DNA of 64,000 nucleotides from Asterella californica (Eukaryota; Streptophyta; Marchantiopsida; Marchantiales; Aytoniaceae). The notes under the pieces were generated by a model. The model saw only the letters and a list, made by a program, of their open reading frames with translations, had not been told where the DNA came from and searched no databases. A program made the position numbers and the translations under genes. Within the stretch, counting starts at the first letter, position 1; every line of letters begins with the position of its first letter. This document shows positions 44,780 through 55,509 of the stretch, piece after piece. The stretch lies in assembly GCA_036924285.1 (NCBI GenBank), contig JAYKYS010000004.1:26320001-26384000 (forward strand). The letters are read 5' to 3'.

Positions 44780-47700
44780 TCACACAACATCTTCGTCGTT
44801 CTGAATGATGTCATCGTTATCAGCATCCTCAAGAACCAAATCATCCTCGTCGTCGTCCAAGAGATCAAACTCCGCTCCGACTTCTTCCACGCTTATCTCT
44901 TCATCTCGCTTCTTGAAGAGTTTCACACGCTTTCCTGCAATGAGAACTTTGAGCTTTGATCCATCAAGCTCCTGAAGTGAATATGTAGCATTGTCATGTA
45001 CAACAAGAACCACATATGGTCCAAACCACCGCTTAGAGAATTTTCTAAGCGCATTGTGTTGGTTGTCCAAGCTACAATCATACACCAACACCCAATCGCC
45101 TTCCTTAATCTCCTTTGGCCGCAATCGATGACGCTCATCAAACCTGCCCTTATTCTTTAACCGTGCCTTTCTCAACCTATCAACTACAATCTCTATGTCC
45201 TCGGGTCTTCTTTCCAGTTGACGAATCCGAAGTGCAAGAAGATCCTCCTTAGACATATTATCTTCTCAAGGTAGAACGCTCCAAGTAGGAATGTGCTTTT
45301 CGATGGGCATGATAGGTTTTTGCCCTTGCATTAGCTCCGTTGGCATGTACCCAGTCACTGAACTATGTGTGCAGCGATCAGCCCATAAAGCAAAAGGTAA
45401 GAACCTCGTCCACTCCTTCACCCTTCCTCTACAAGCTTTCACAATGACTTTAACAATAGGAGGATGACCTCGCTCACTCTTAGTATTTCCTTCTGGATTG
45501 TAGGCCGTAGTAAGAGCTAGTTTCACCCAGCATCTCTCAAAGAACTGCTTAGCTTCGAGAGTATTCAACTCTCCACGATCTGTTGTAATCTTCCCAACAC
45601 ACCTGTACCTACAAATCACGTCCTCTAACAAGAATCTGCAAACTCCTTCAGTGGACTTTGTACGCAAAGCCCGTCCTTCCACTTGATTGGACAGATCCTC
45701 TCGTGCAAGAGCCAAATATCGCATTTGCCATATCCCCACTGGCATGATAACCAGATCTACTACCCATTTGTAATGGATTGCAAGCGGATATGTAGGATGC
45801 AAACCGTCTCGATGTCTGATCTCTGAGTACATCTGACAAGTTTGACACAAGTCTGACACAATTCTACAAACCTCATCACATCTCTGTACATATTACGCCA
45901 CCAGTACCTCTCCTTGAGCTTTGTGAATGTTACATAAATACCTCGATGTCCAGCCCATAAACTGTCATAGAACTCTCGAATAAGTTGCATCTGCATCTCT
46001 TTCTTGCACACAACTCTTTGTGGTAGATCAACATCTCGCTTAGATCGCTTCCACAAATAACCACCTTGTAGTAGGTAGTTGTAAGCCTTCCTCCTGATCT
46101 GTTTGAAATGTGTATCATTCCATTCATGGTGCTTCAGCAACGTGCTAAGATAACGCCCAATATCTATCCATTCACCCGCGTACAACTCCTTTCGAATGGT
46201 TTTGGATACACTGCTTCTCCCTTTTGCGCTCTAGAAAAGACGGTAGTGCCAACATCCTCTATGTCCTCGATCATATCTTCCTCTCCTTCATACCTTGCTC
46301 GAGATAACATGTCTGCTATTGGGTTATCCTTACCAACTATGTGCTTGAATTCAGGATTCAATGATTTGATGTACGCTATCCACCTTAGCATAGCAATATC
46401 AGGAGTGTTACAATTTGTAATCATTCCCAACAATGACAAACAATCAGTCTCCACAACCACCGATGCTCCAATCAGATAGTCTTTCTCAACCTTCATAGTT
46501 GTAACCGCCCCCATAGTTCTCGCTTCACTTGCGGATACTTCCTTTGTCGCTCACTCAACACCTTTGCGCCGAACCGCACAGCAAACCTGTTCCCTTCTTC
46601 ATCATCTTGCCCCACAGCCCATCCAATTGCTATAGGACTACTATTAACAGTCAGAACTATAGGTTTACCCCCTTCATAGCTGACCCAACGAAGTACAAGC
46701 GGGGAAGACAACAATTCTTTTAGCCTTCGAATTGCCATTGAGTGCTTCTCGTCCCACTTAAACTTCTTGCCTTTCCGAAGCAAGCCGTACAAAGGATCAG
46801 CAACATGTGCAAAGTGAGGAATCCAAACATGATAGAACACACAAGCTCCTAAGAACCTCCGTACTTTAGTTTGTGAACTACATGTGTCCTTCATTTGTTG
46901 GATGGCATCCACCTTACTCGGATCAGGCCTACGACCAAACCATCAACACAAATGTCCCACGAGGACTTAGCTCCTGATAACGTCAAGTGGACTTCCTCAA
47001 GTCGTGATAATATCTTGTCAACATCTGCAATATGATCAGCAACAAACTTACGGCACCCTCTCTGATATGTCGCTTCATCCTTCTCCTCCTCTAGACAACC
47101 CTTGATTGGAATATCATCCAAGAACGGCATTGTCTTCTCCTGAATAAAATCTCGTAAGATTTTATTCATTCCATTCATCATGTGCGCCACGGAGTTTGTA
47201 GCCCCTTGTGGTAACGTACACATCCTTACCAGTCCCAACGGAGTCCTCATAGTGATGACATCCCTGCTCCTTTCGGCAAGTTGAAATTGATCGTATCAGG
47301 AGTAGAGATCTCTTACGGAATAGATTGCTCTTCCAGCAAATGCTTCAACAAACTCTCCTACAATCGATCCTATCCCTGTATTCTTGATAGTCACTTGGTT
47401 TACCGGCTGCATATCTTGAATGAAGCGTAACGCTTCACTCTTTTTCGGAACTGTAAACCAACGACTGGAATACGGTGCAAATGAAGGTTCGAGAATCTTC
47501 ATCTGCATTTTCTCCTTCAAAGCTCCATAAGCTTAGGTAGATGAGCCCTAGGTACAGGGATTGACCTCAAGTCCCAAGGTGCATGCGGCACTGTAAAGAT
47601 AATCATTGGAGTTACTACGCTCGGATCCACGTATCTTATCTCCGAAGCTTCAAAAGAAAAAGCCTTTCCATGCTTACTCAACATCTCTTTGAACTTTCGC

Positions 47701-47990
47701 TCTTCAATAGGAAAGAGAAATCTGCGGATCCTACCTTCAATTCCTTGAGTGTAGCTGCAGTAAACTTGTGACCCACTTGACGAGGATCCCTTAAACTCTT
47801 CTCCTTCGAAGCTTGATGAACTTGGTTGTTGGAGTCATCGGGTAAAGGTTGAGCTACAGGCTTAACATTTCTATCCACCGTTTTGTACTTGGTTTCAACC
47901 CTGACTTTTGGTTTTTGGAATGACTCTATGATCGAATAGAGCTCTCTAGAGTTTATTTCCACCAGTTGATCTTAACTCCTTTTCTCAATC
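44780..47990 (-). pseudogene. Element C pol (broken)
   Basis: Minus-strand pol remnants in several frames. Linker (ELYSIIESFQKPKVRVETKYK; GHKFTAATLKELKVG), reverse transcriptase (PKKSEALRFIQDMQPVN; TGA in place of the DLYSG glycine at about 47300; LPQGATNSVAHMMNGMN; PFLDDIPIKG), RNase H (LTVNSSPIAIGWAVG, with Asn where A and B have the catalytic Asp; ETDCLSLLG), and integrase (YDSLWAGHRG, WVVDLVIMPVG, TTDRGELN, NPEGNTKSERGH, SKRWFGPYVV, acidic tail). There are frameshifts near 46910, 46500 and 45250, and a short duplication near 45840. Confidence 0.88.
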
Positions 47991-48078
47991 TTGGTAAGTT
48001 CCTCCAAAGGATCCTCTAATCCCATCTCCATGTAAACACCCGCTATTCTATCCTCCTCGTCAAGTACACACACTCTTT

Positions 48079-50419
48079 TTAGATCTTTCTCAACTCTTTC
48101 CACAGCCTTCCGCTCCACTTCTGTAGATCAGCAACAGTCAGAAACTGTACTGCTCTCTTATCGTCTTGATTTCTGATCCTAGCATATGCGGATCCATCAT
48201 CCAGCACCTTGATCTCCATCCTTACAGCCGTAATGTATGGCTGTCCAAGAATCACCGGATACGAAGTAGTGTCTTGAACAAAAAAGTTTTGCTCTATGAT
48301 TACATCTCCAATCTTCACCCTTACATCCGGACAAGCACCGTAGAGTTCTCCCCGTGTGTTATTCGCTGCCCGGATCATCCAACCATGCTCTGTGTCAATG
48401 GGCCACTTCCCTCGCTTATAGACATCTTTAGATACGAGGTTAATCTCTGATCCATGGTCAATGAGAGCAACCACCGGATCTACCAAATCTCCTATTTTCA
48501 CCAAGGTCTCCGTAGTACCTCTAGCCCAATGTCCCATAGTATAGTAACTAGAAACCATATCATCTCTCTCATCTTCATCTAAAGCAAATCGAACTTTATG
48601 GTTAGTGCAATATTCAGCTAGCTCTAGCTCCTCCTCCTTCGTTATTCTTGTGTCTAGAGCATTAGTCATAGCAGTCTCACTTGTCAACTGCCTCTTCCTC
48701 TTGATGATATCAATAATGACATCATGGAACTCCTCCTTTGCTATTCTAAGGATCTCGCGTAAAGTAAACTCAATCTTCGCATTGAGCACTCTCTCTTCTA
48801 ACACCCCCTTCAAATCTGTAGCTGCTTCAATATCTGACTGCAGCTTGTAGGTAGCAGGCTTACCTTTCTTACTCCTTTCTAACCTCTCTGTGATAGACGG
48901 TGAGACTTCCTCCACAGTCTCCTCTCGCACCGGTGTTGTATCTAGCCGAGGTTTCTCACCTCGTAATTGCCTCTTAGGAGTACTTCTCTCCTCACTAGGA
49001 TCAGCATCATCCCTCCTACGCTTGTCCTCCATGAGAGCCTCATGTTGACTCCTTGCCAAGTAGGCGTGTACAGACATTGTATCTATTGGATCACTCCATC
49101 CAGTAGCACCTCTGATTGTCGTGGCCACCTTGAGTAACTCACCCCTTGTTGCTTTTTCTTTCTCCATTGTGGTCACAACATGACTCCATATTTCACTCGC
49201 ATTTACTTCCTTTTCAGAAGTACTATCTCTATCTTTCACTACCTCAACCCCATAAGTAGCGGCTTGTACTGATACCTCGGCATGTTGTGAAAGATAATCC
49301 TCTAAAACTTGCCTCATCCCTCCTCTTCCAAAGTTAGTTTTGAGGATCTCACCTGTCTCCTTCAAGGCAACCTTCCCCTCCTTCCAGTAGATCACTCCTT
49401 GCCGTAGGATGTCAGCAAAGTCTCTGCACTTCTTCCGGTGATGTTCAGTGCTATCGCACCAGATACATCTCTACACATACCCTTGCTTTGGAGCGGGTTT
49501 GCTCTCAGGTACTCCTCCTTTCTCCTCTAACCTTGCTAGTTTAATCTACAAGTCTCTCATCCCTTTTACCAATTCCTCTATTGCATCTTTTTGAGGTGCA
49601 ACCATAGAGACAGGAACAGCAGAAAAATGAAATAGGAGGTACTTGTACCGTAGGTGCTTGTACATTAGGCATTGTTGGCTACCTACGGGGTAGTACGATT
49701 GACGGTGGTCTCACTTCTTGCCTTACCACCACCTTCCCTCTCCGATACTCCCGCTTCGCAAGTACACCCACTGCTTTAGAAACCTTCCTCCAATCAGTCG
49801 TGAGCCTAGTATCTTCCATCTTGTCTTCCAGAAGTAGTTCCAACTCCCTCTGTAGCTCATTATTAGCTGCTTGCAGAAACAGCTCCACTTTGTCGTTCTC
49901 CAATGTCAGCTTCTCCATTCGAGACAACTGAAGGAATTGTCTCTCGAACTCCCTAAATAGCTCTGCAGCAACAAGCCCTTTATTGGATTTATTTACCCAC
50001 TCCATGAATGGCTTCTTAGTCACTCGATCTGCATCTTCTAGATAGTATTCTTCTTTTAATTGAAAAGTAAACTCTTCCCATGTAGCGCCATGAGAGTGGA
50101 TGATCTCTTTCACATGCTCTCGTAAGCTCAAATGTGTTGATCATCTCTCTCTCAGGCACTTTACTCAACTCCATCTCCCGCGAATAGTACTTAAGGTACT
50201 TGGAGATGTTCTTTCCTCAAACTGATCAAACAAACCCACAACAGACTGCAAAGCTCTAGTAGCCATTGTCTCCTTTCGTTCAGCGGCTTGTTGTTGTTGC
50301 ATGATCAACGCGAATGCCTCAAGCAATCGCATGTCAGACTTTTTCAGTGGGTTCACCCTCGGGGTCTCTCCAGACGTAGAAGCCTCATCTATGAATTGAG
50401 ATAAGCTCTCAGCATCCAT
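48079..50419 (-). pseudogene. Element C gag-protease (broken)
   Basis: ATG at 50419 (MDAESLSQFIDEASTSGETP); frameshifts near 50212 and 50130, more damage near 49650-49450 around the zinc knuckle, then a long open stretch 49395-48079. That stretch contains FGRGGMRQVLEDYLS, the charged linker, and the protease VALIDHGSEINLVSKDVY and VILGQPYITAVRMEI. The protease triad is DHG, as in A and B. Sequence equivalent to the gag-pol junction of A is partly deleted near 48110; pol resumes in the -1 frame. Confidence 0.85.
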
Positions 50420-50454
50420 GATTGCAAGAAAATGTATCTCTCAACCCCAGACGT

Positions 50455-50472
50455 TTCACGTCGAGTTCACCA
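50455..50472 (-). other. Element C primer-binding site (tRNA-Trp type)
   Basis: TGGTGAACTCGACGTGAA on the minus strand, two bases inside the LTR end (TGTCGTAGGG on the plus strand at 50475). It is identical to the sites of A and B. Confidence 0.75.
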
Positions 50473-50474
50473 AC

Positions 50475-51526
50475 TGTCGTAGGGTGTGAATTGTGGTCTA
50501 GGAATACACGGGGTATCTAGCTATGGAGAGATACAATAGGATCTACAACCTAACCGAAGAAAACTTACGCTCTCACTATCTAATCTATCAGAATTTTGTC
50601 TTGGTTACTATCGATCTAACTTGACACATGTGCGTCGTACAAATGACTCGGAGCTCGATCCCATTTTAGGTAAAAGTAAGGCTCATACATGGTACATGTC
50701 TGCTTTAGATCCCAAGTATTTTTCATACAATCTTTCATCGGTATCCGCTTCACTACTTCTTCTCGACAAACTACCTAAATGATAGACTCAAGCTTTCTAT
50801 TATTCGCTGATACGAGCTTCGCATAGGAAGATGTCCACAGCAAAAGACAGCCTATTACACTAACTTCCCAACGATACAAGGCATATCGGCAACAAACAAC
50901 CAGAAAACTCGGGGCATGACACCGAAGATAACGGTACCTCAGCTTCAGCAAGGCGTGGCACCTCCACTGAACGTGATCGCCGTACCAATTTCACAATACA
51001 GCCCCTTGTCATCCATGCAACACCTCCAAGAAGCTCATCTCCAATCCTCAGATCACTTGTTCAAGATCATTCAAGAGATTTAGGCAAAATCTCTCTTCGT
51101 CTTCCTCCCGTCCCGTTGTAAGTTGAACTTTGACAACCTCGTTCTTTCACCTCGATCATCCAATCAGGCTCAAACTTCACAGGAACTCCCCTCTGACCAT
51201 CCTCTACTGCTGTATGAAATTCCAGCCTCAGATTTGAACCTAACTGTCCGCGATGGATCAAGCCACCCGCCTATGCTAACCTAAGAGCTTTACAAATCTC
51301 AATGGCTAAATCCTATATCTCCACACATTCTCTTACCCAAATGAGCTGAAATTTCATATGTGACTAGCTGATAGGGCACACTCTCATCTTGGAAAGTTTC
51401 ACTCAAAGATCCAATTCCATATGCACGGAGCAACTCAAGCTTTGAACCCAAAGAAAGCGGATTTACTCATATCTCTCAACTATAACAGCCAACTTCAATC
51501 GACCATTCCAAGAGTAAATCCAACTC
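50475..51526 (-). repeat. Element C, 5' LTR (5' end missing)
   Basis: Runs from the primer site to 51526, where similarity to LTR C stops and a family-D LTR fragment begins at 51528. The outer ~475 bases match 43016-43500 of the other LTR. Confidence 0.75.
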
Positions 51527-51527
51527 A

Positions 51528-51862
51528 GGGAGCCTAGACCCAAACGGACATCACGGACGGTTGGACCGCTAGGTGTGCTGGAAGCACCGTTTAGGACCGT
51601 GGACTTTATGGGAAGTCCGCTCCAAGTCATCTTGTGACTGGCTCATGTTTGGGATCGACCTAGGCGGTCTAGGTCGGGACTTAGGGAATGCTGAGCTTGA
51701 TGATTAGGAAGACGGTATGGCTCCGGTCCGGACCAAACAGAGTTAAGATAAGTGGTGCATGGACGCTAACATGTGATGGTGGTTTACATGTTAGCGGTGT
51801 AAATTTTGTGACCTACTGAGCAAGAGCTTCCGCTGGTGCAACAAGGCGGTAGGTGCGTGAAA
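51528..51862 (+). repeat. Family D LTR fragment, sense; left arm of inverted pair
   Basis: The 3' third of the family-D LTR in plus orientation, from GAGCCTAGACCC to GGTAGGTGCGTGAAA. It is an inverted copy of 53128-53479, with gag-pro between the arms. TCCAA (complement of TTGGA) follows. Confidence 0.88.
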
Positions 51863-51867
51863 TCCAA
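51863..51867. other. Five-base duplication TTGGA (as TCCAA), copy 1
   Basis: TTGGA ends the gag-pro coding piece where the family-D LTR starts. TTGGA also begins the pol piece at 55510-55514, directly after the other end of the LTR. This is the pattern of a target-site duplication made when an LTR element entered the protease gene. Confidence 0.7.
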
Positions 51868-53007
51868 GGCCACTTCAGAAGTTTGGTATGTCTTGCCCTT
51901 GGCAAAGCGCACCTGAATAGGCTTGTCTGCCCTGGAGGTAGACAAGCCCAACTTCTTCACCAACTCTGGACTTATGAAAGAGTGAGTCGCTCCTTTGTCC
52001 ATAAGAAAAGTAACATCACGGTTAGCAACCTTGGCTTGTAGAAACATCAATCCAGGCGTCTTCTTCATGGTTCTAAAGATCATAGTCATCTGATCCTCCA
52101 ACAAGTCTTTTGCAACAAACGCATTTATGCTACAATTACTAACCTTAGGTTTCGTGCACCCCTTAGCAATATGACCCGCCTCGCCACAATTGTAGCAAGT
52201 AAACTTAACGCCATTGTCTTTCTGAGGTGTTTGACCCTTAGGTTTTGATTCTGTTTGCTGTCGCTTTGCTGCCGGGGCAGAAATATCCTTCCGATCTTTC
52301 TCACCCCCATCCAATTGTCGCTTGAAGCCCTTGTTCTTTTTTTATAACTTATCCGTGCTACGTGGTTCAAAAGGTTTCTGCTGCTGGACTTCATCGTTCC
52401 CAATTTGCTCCGCTAGCTTCAAAAGTTCGGCACATGTCTCAGGTAGCTTCGGCATCCGAAGGGGAGCCTTCTCCGAGCTGGACTTGAGTCCCCTAATGAA
52501 TATACATATTTAGGTCTCCTCAGTCTTCAGGAACGTAACCGCCGCTCTCACCTTGTCAGACTCCTTAGCATGTTGCGCCTCAAAGTATAGATCCAACTCA
52601 GTTAAGAAATCCTTAACCTTACGAGCTCGTCCTATACCTGAAAATGGGGTCGGCAAATTCATCTTACAAAGCTTCCTGGTAGACGAAGAGCTCCTTTGGT
52701 CTGCCTCAAGCTCAGCGATACGTTTATCCTTAGAGGCCATACCCTCCTGCATGGTCTTCATCATCTTGATGAGTTCCGCATACAAAGCTCCTTGACTTCC
52801 CGCGCCTGAATCGTTGGGCACTATTGGCAAGACTCCATCTTGCTGCACTGGTGCCGCAGCTGGTACATGGCTCTCTTGACGTTGGGGCGAAAGTTGTCGG
52901 TTATCGTCCCATGACTATGCCTCGGGGCTAGCTCGAGTCGATCTGCTCCCGTTAGCTGCTCCTCGTTTCTTGGTCTTCCTCCTAGAACTCTGTCCGTCGT
53001 CGGACAT
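51868..53007 (-). pseudogene. Family D gag-protease, inverted relative to its pol
   Basis: Minus-strand gag begins at ATG 53007 (MSDDGQSSRRKTKKRGAANG); a TAG follows after about 30 codons. Capsid-like region KLCKMNLPTPFSGIGRARKV, FDLYFEAQ-type helix, then an internal deletion at about 52510 to FIRGLKSSSEKAPLRMPKL. Zinc knuckle CYNCGEAGHIAKGC; protease with FLMDKGATHSFISPELVKKL. The reading frame stops at the LTR junction (TTGGA, 51863-51867), and the continuation of the protease lies at 55510 on the other strand. Confidence 0.85.
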
Positions 53008-53108
53008 CACTCCAAGTGTTCACCTAGAAACGCTGATCCACTTTGTGTCTCACGTCCCTCCTCAAGCGTCCGGCCTTCAACCGCTACCTCAAGTTCTCGC
53101 TCACCGAA

Positions 53109-53126
53109 GCATCGACTCTGATACCA
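53109..53126 (-). other. Family D primer-binding site (initiator Met-tRNA)
   Basis: TGGTATCAGAGTCGATGC on the minus strand. The first 11-12 bases are the classical plant retrotransposon site complementary to the 3' end of initiator Met-tRNA. It lies just inside the LTR 3' end. Confidence 0.85.
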
Positions 53127-53127
53127 C

Positions 53128-55509
53128 TTTTCGTGCACCTACCGCCTTGTTGCGCCAGCGGAAGCTCTTGCTCAGTAGGTCACAAAATTTACACCGCTAA
53201 CATGTAAACCACCATCACATGTTAGCGTCCATGCACCACTTACCTTAACTCTGTTTGGTCCGGACTGGAGCCGGACCGTCTTCCTAATCATCAAGCTCAG
53301 CATTCCCTGAGTCCCGACCTAGACCCGCCTAGGTCGTTCCCAAACATGAGCCAGTCACAAGATGACTTGGGGCGGACTTCCCATAAAGTCCAGGGTCCTA
53401 AATGGTGCTTCCAGCACACCTAGCGGTCCAACCGCCCGTGATGTCCGTTTGGGTCTAGGCTCCCGGACGGTGGTCTAACCCGCTGTCGCGCTACTTGGCG
53501 GCTACATGCTTGACTTCTACTCCGACGCTTGAGTTTAGTAGTTCTAGAAGTTAGCTCATATTACTTCTAGTCCTTTATACATATGTTTGACACCTTTTCA
53601 TATGGTGTTGACACTATTGTGTTCTATATTTTGAGTCTTAGTAGGTTGATAGTATGTTATCTATCTTGTTCAAGCACTCCTGCGCTTGTGCAAATGATAT
53701 CATGCTTATCTATGTTGTGAAAGTACATAACTTAGGGTTTCCATGCTGATAGAGGTTTAAGCTCATGGGTTTTACTTACTTGTGACCCATGCACGCTTTC
53801 TAGATTGGTTAAGTTATCTTTTAGGGTTACGTGTTATTTTACATACCTTCGCGTGAAGTTTAAGATTTACGCTGGCACTTTAGGGACTGACGTGGTAGCC
53901 TTTGAGTGAAGTTGAGTTACCACGTGGATTAGGGCACTAAAGGACAACCAAGTGGAGCTATGAACTCCCATTGGTCTATTTTTGTCTTTAGTTTAACTCT
54001 AAATTTAGAAACAGAGCTCTAAAGGAGAGTTCGAGCATTTGGTGAGGGGACTTCGAAATCTGAGCACACAGGAGGGTAGAGCTCATCATGCCAAGCACTT
54101 CCAGTGAAAATTTTGATCGATTTGAGGCAATAAAGACGAAGTTATGACCAATTGAAGTTCGAATTGTGCTAGAATTGAATCACTTTGTTGGATTTAGGGT
54201 TTCCAGTGTCACTTGCAGCAGATTTGAGGAAATTGCTTCAAAAATTCGAGGTTGTGTTCTCTGCCAGCAGGGCTACGATTTCCCAAAAAGTTTCGCATCG
54301 ATTGAGTGAATGAGTAATTCAGGGCGGCCGCTGAAGCAGAGGGGGTCTGAAAAGCTCTTAATCTAGAGCAGCGACCTCAGAGGAGGAGATCTGGAGTTCT
54401 GTGAATAGTCAGGAGTCCCAACTTCACAGGGGTGTTCAGCATCCTGTAGACTCCAAATCCTGTAAGAATATTTGAAATTGATCGAGCCAATCTTCTGTTA
54501 TAGGTCGGAATAGCCATCTAGGTACCAGAAATTGCCGTAGTTTTCTTGCTCAGAACTTTTCTGTCCATATCTCCGTGTCAGAATTTGATCTCAGGCTGAA
54601 ACTTCGTGTGTGAGTTCAGTAGTACCTCATTTGCATGTAAGGGAAGTTTACAAGTCTAAACCTTCATAGTTTTCTTTTCCGTGAGTGTCAAAGTTTACCG
54701 CCGGAACCTATTACTGCCAACTAGACCTGAATTTCGCTTTCTGAGCATATTACTAGATCTTACACATCTGTGTGAGTGTTTATAGCCCTATTGTGACCTG
54801 AAAGTCAACCTCTTGAGTAAACAACCACAGCCAGAAGCCCGGCGCTTTCCTAGGTAGACGGATCACACTCCGACACCGCCGACTCGTTTCCTAGTCTTGT
54901 CCCAGTCCTTACAGCGTTCCTAAGTCCTGACGTCCAAGTCTGGACAGGAACGTGCTTTTGAACCGGTCCATCCATCACCTCATGCCCCCAGAGTCCATCC
55001 GCCGAAGAGTCACCCTGGGATCGGGTGACTCGTCCTGGCCCACCCAAGCATCGAGCTCCCCTCATATATACTTCTAAGGATCGGCGATCCCGTCCTCCTC
55101 TTTGGTCCTTGAAAATTATACCACAACTCGATCGTGGTTCGGTCATAATTCTCAGCTCGGAGGTAAGATCAAGGAGTGTTACATATCATTGGAAAGCTCT
55201 CACCGAGATCTTTCCAATGATACCTCACTCGCCTCGAGATCTTATGTGGAGCTTCGTCCACGACCTAAAACGTCACTGGAGCTCCTGTGGTCCAGACCCA
55301 GACTCGAACCCTGTGGTTCGGACCAACATCCGAACCACGGTCCGTTTGCGTCTCGGACTCACGTCTCGGTCTTGTGTCTCAGACCCACGTCTCAGACTTA
55401 TGTTTCGGTCCATTTCTAGTCCAACTCGCAGCGTTCACAACCTAGCGCAAGTTCACTAGGGTTCTATTGTTCGCGTCTGCGTCCGATCTAGAGAATGAGG
55501 GTCGCGACA
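53128..55509 (-). repeat. Family D LTR, interrupted by a solo LTR of family B
   Basis: In minus orientation it starts TGTCGCGACCC at 55509 and ends near GGTGCACGAAAA at 53128. Removing the inserted LTR (53484-54875) and one duplicated CCGC leaves about 985 bases. The sequence aligns with 37315-38445 in inverse order. It contains an 11-base hairpin TCATTGGAAAG..CTTTCCAATGA at about 55188-55222. Confidence 0.85.
53484..54875 (+). repeat. Solo LTR of family B
   Basis: Starts TGTCGCGCTACTTGGCGG and ends ACACTCCGACA. Diverged from but collinear with the two LTRs of element B, with extra sequence near 53660-53760. No internal region. The 4-base word CCGC flanks both sides (53480-53483, 54876-54879), and joining the flanks restores continuous family-D LTR sequence. 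This is the expected footprint of insertion followed by LTR-LTR recombination. Confidence 0.9.
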
